The position numbers were made by a program, and so were the translations under genes. 11,886 nt of DNA from Cyanobacteria bacterium UBA7753 (GTDB taxonomy: Bacteria > Cyanobacteriota > Vampirovibrionia > Gastranaerophilales > Gastranaerophilaceae), in contig DLEF01000048.1 in the NCBI GenBank assembly GCA_002481545.1, positions 1-11,886 on the forward strand. The letters are read 5' to 3'. Every line of letters starts with the position of its first letter. Positions within the stretch are counted from its first letter, which is position 1. Positions 11,198-11,886 of this stretch are shown here, piece after piece. Below the pieces are notes generated by a model. It was not told the DNA's origin. It saw nothing but the letters and a program-made list of their open reading frames with translations, and did not search any database.

Positions 11198-11886
11198 ATG
11201 GAACAGAACAAAAACAATATAAACAATATAGCAATAATATTCGCAGGCGGAATAGGTCAAAGACTAAATGGCAAGGATTCTACTCCAAAGCAGTTTTTGA
11301 AGATAAACGGGAAACCGATTATTATTCATACTTTGGAATTCTTTGAGAAAAATCCTAAAATAGACAGAATATATATCGCTATACATCCGAAATATTATGA
11401 CTATATGCATGAGTTGGTGAGATATTATTACATCACGAAGACTGCAGGAATAGTAAAGGGCGGAGCTACCGGACAGGATTCTATCTTCAATGCTCTTGAG
11501 CTTGCAATGCAGGATAATTCTCCTGAATCATTGGTTCTAATCCATGACGGTGTAAGACCTAATATTACGCAGGAGGTTATTGATAAAAACATTGAAAACG
11601 CTCTTGAAAAAGGAAGCTCTATTACTTGTACTCCGTGCTTTGAAACTGTGCTGATTAGTAAGGACGGAAATGTACCTTTCAGAGTCCCATACAGAAAGGA
11701 AACGTTTACAGCGCAGGCTCCGCAGACGTTTAGGCTGGGTGAAATATACGAGGCGCATTTAACGGAGAGAAAAACAAATCCTGAATACATTGATATCATT
11801 GATTCTTGCACTTTGTTTACAAAACAGGGCAAGAGTACATCTATGATACGTGGGAACTTTGGAAATATCAAGATTACAACGATAGA
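11198..11886 (+). CDS. IspD/TarI-family cytidylyltransferase, 3' end beyond window
   Basis: The 5' 229 codons are visible from ATG 11198, and the frame is open to the window edge. There is only a weak ribosome-binding site (GAAAG). The nucleotidyltransferase fold is clear: AIIFAGGIGQRLNGKDSTPKQ (residues 12-32) is the CTP-binding loop, followed by FLKINGKPIIIHTLEFF, GGATGQDSIFNAL, VLIHDGVRP, APQTFRL and GNFGNIKITT. These enzymes form CDP-alcohols: IspD makes CDP-methylerythritol for isoprenoids, TarI makes CDP-ribitol for teichoic-acid-type polymers. AGG in place of the AAG usual in IspD, KPIIIHTLEFF and TGQDSIFNAL look closer to TarI. The LicD-type neighbour, which would use a CDP-alcohol, points the same way. 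A reductase (TarJ) downstream would confirm it. Confidence 0.88.
   Translation, partial: MEQNKNNINNIAIIFAGGIGQRLNGKDSTPKQFLKINGKPIIIHTLEFFEKNPKIDRIYIAIHPKYYDYMHELVRYYYITKTAGIVKGGATGQDSIFNALELAMQDNSPESLVLIHDGVRPNITQEVIDKNIENALEKGSSITCTPCFETVLISKDGNVPFRVPYRKETFTAQAPQTFRLGEIYEAHLTERKTNPEYIDIIDSCTLFTKQGKSTSMIRGNFGNIKITTI

Noticed and set aside
11428..11871. Long minus-strand open frame inside the cytidylyltransferase gene
   Set aside because: The plus strand encodes a clear nucleotidyltransferase through this whole stretch. The opposite frame has no recognisable protein.

Overview
Organism. The window is AT-rich and every confident gene is bacterial. Most confident starts carry a Shine-Dalgarno sequence. 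The best fit is a gut-type, non-photosynthetic relative of Cyanobacteria (Melainabacteria/Vampirovibrionia, Gastranaerophilales). This is an inference from overall flavour: low GC, an L32 with a long Lys/Ala/Glu tail, a small secreted protein with an RLxRLExxVFG-type motif, a LicD next to a TarI/IspD-like enzyme, and many dispersed palindromes. It is not proven, and an AT-rich Firmicute-like or Elusimicrobiota genome cannot be excluded by eye.

Layout. (1) 1-3450: an AT-rich promoter region, then a tight operon of an unrecognised 81-aa protein, yceD (DUF177), rpmF, plsX and fabH. This is the classic link between ribosomal protein L32 and the start of phospholipid and fatty-acid synthesis. (2) 3521-5060: two small exported proteins of unknown function, separated by a 167-bp multi-stem inverted repeat. 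(3) 5061-6372: a minus-strand terminator with a possible small RNA, then two small orphan genes: a Ser/Gly/Cys-rich 119-aa protein and an Ala-rich 125-aa protein. Each ends in a strong terminator. The second has a consensus promoter overlapped by a perfect inverted repeat. (4) 6479-9140: a stand-alone PD-(D/E)XK nuclease with Cas4/AddB-like cysteines, a 191-bp palindromic repeat element, then folK overlapping a HI0933/YhiN-type flavoprotein. (5) 9152-9960: two divergent XRE-type regulators around a shared control region. The leftward one is broken by a 1-nt frameshift. (6) 10015-11886: clusters of short hairpin repeats, a licD-type gene broken by an in-frame TGA whose 3' end runs into a dispersed repeat, and the start of a TarI/IspD-type cytidylyltransferase that runs off the window.

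How the parts relate. The first operon is core metabolism. The licD and cytidylyltransferase pair suggests decoration of a surface glycan with a CDP-activated phospho-alcohol, but licD looks inactive. Three genes (3521, 4716, 7481) share the same spacing, a -10-like hexamer, six bases, then ATG, and lack a Shine-Dalgarno sequence. This is the spacing expected for leaderless mRNAs. Of the 14 genes with readable stops other than licD, seven end in TAA, seven in TAG and none in TGA. I see no CRISPR array, tRNA, rRNA or complete transposon. I do not see a clearly new multi-gene system; the more unusual signals are the start-site pattern, the hairpin repeats with changing stems, and the two small orphan genes.
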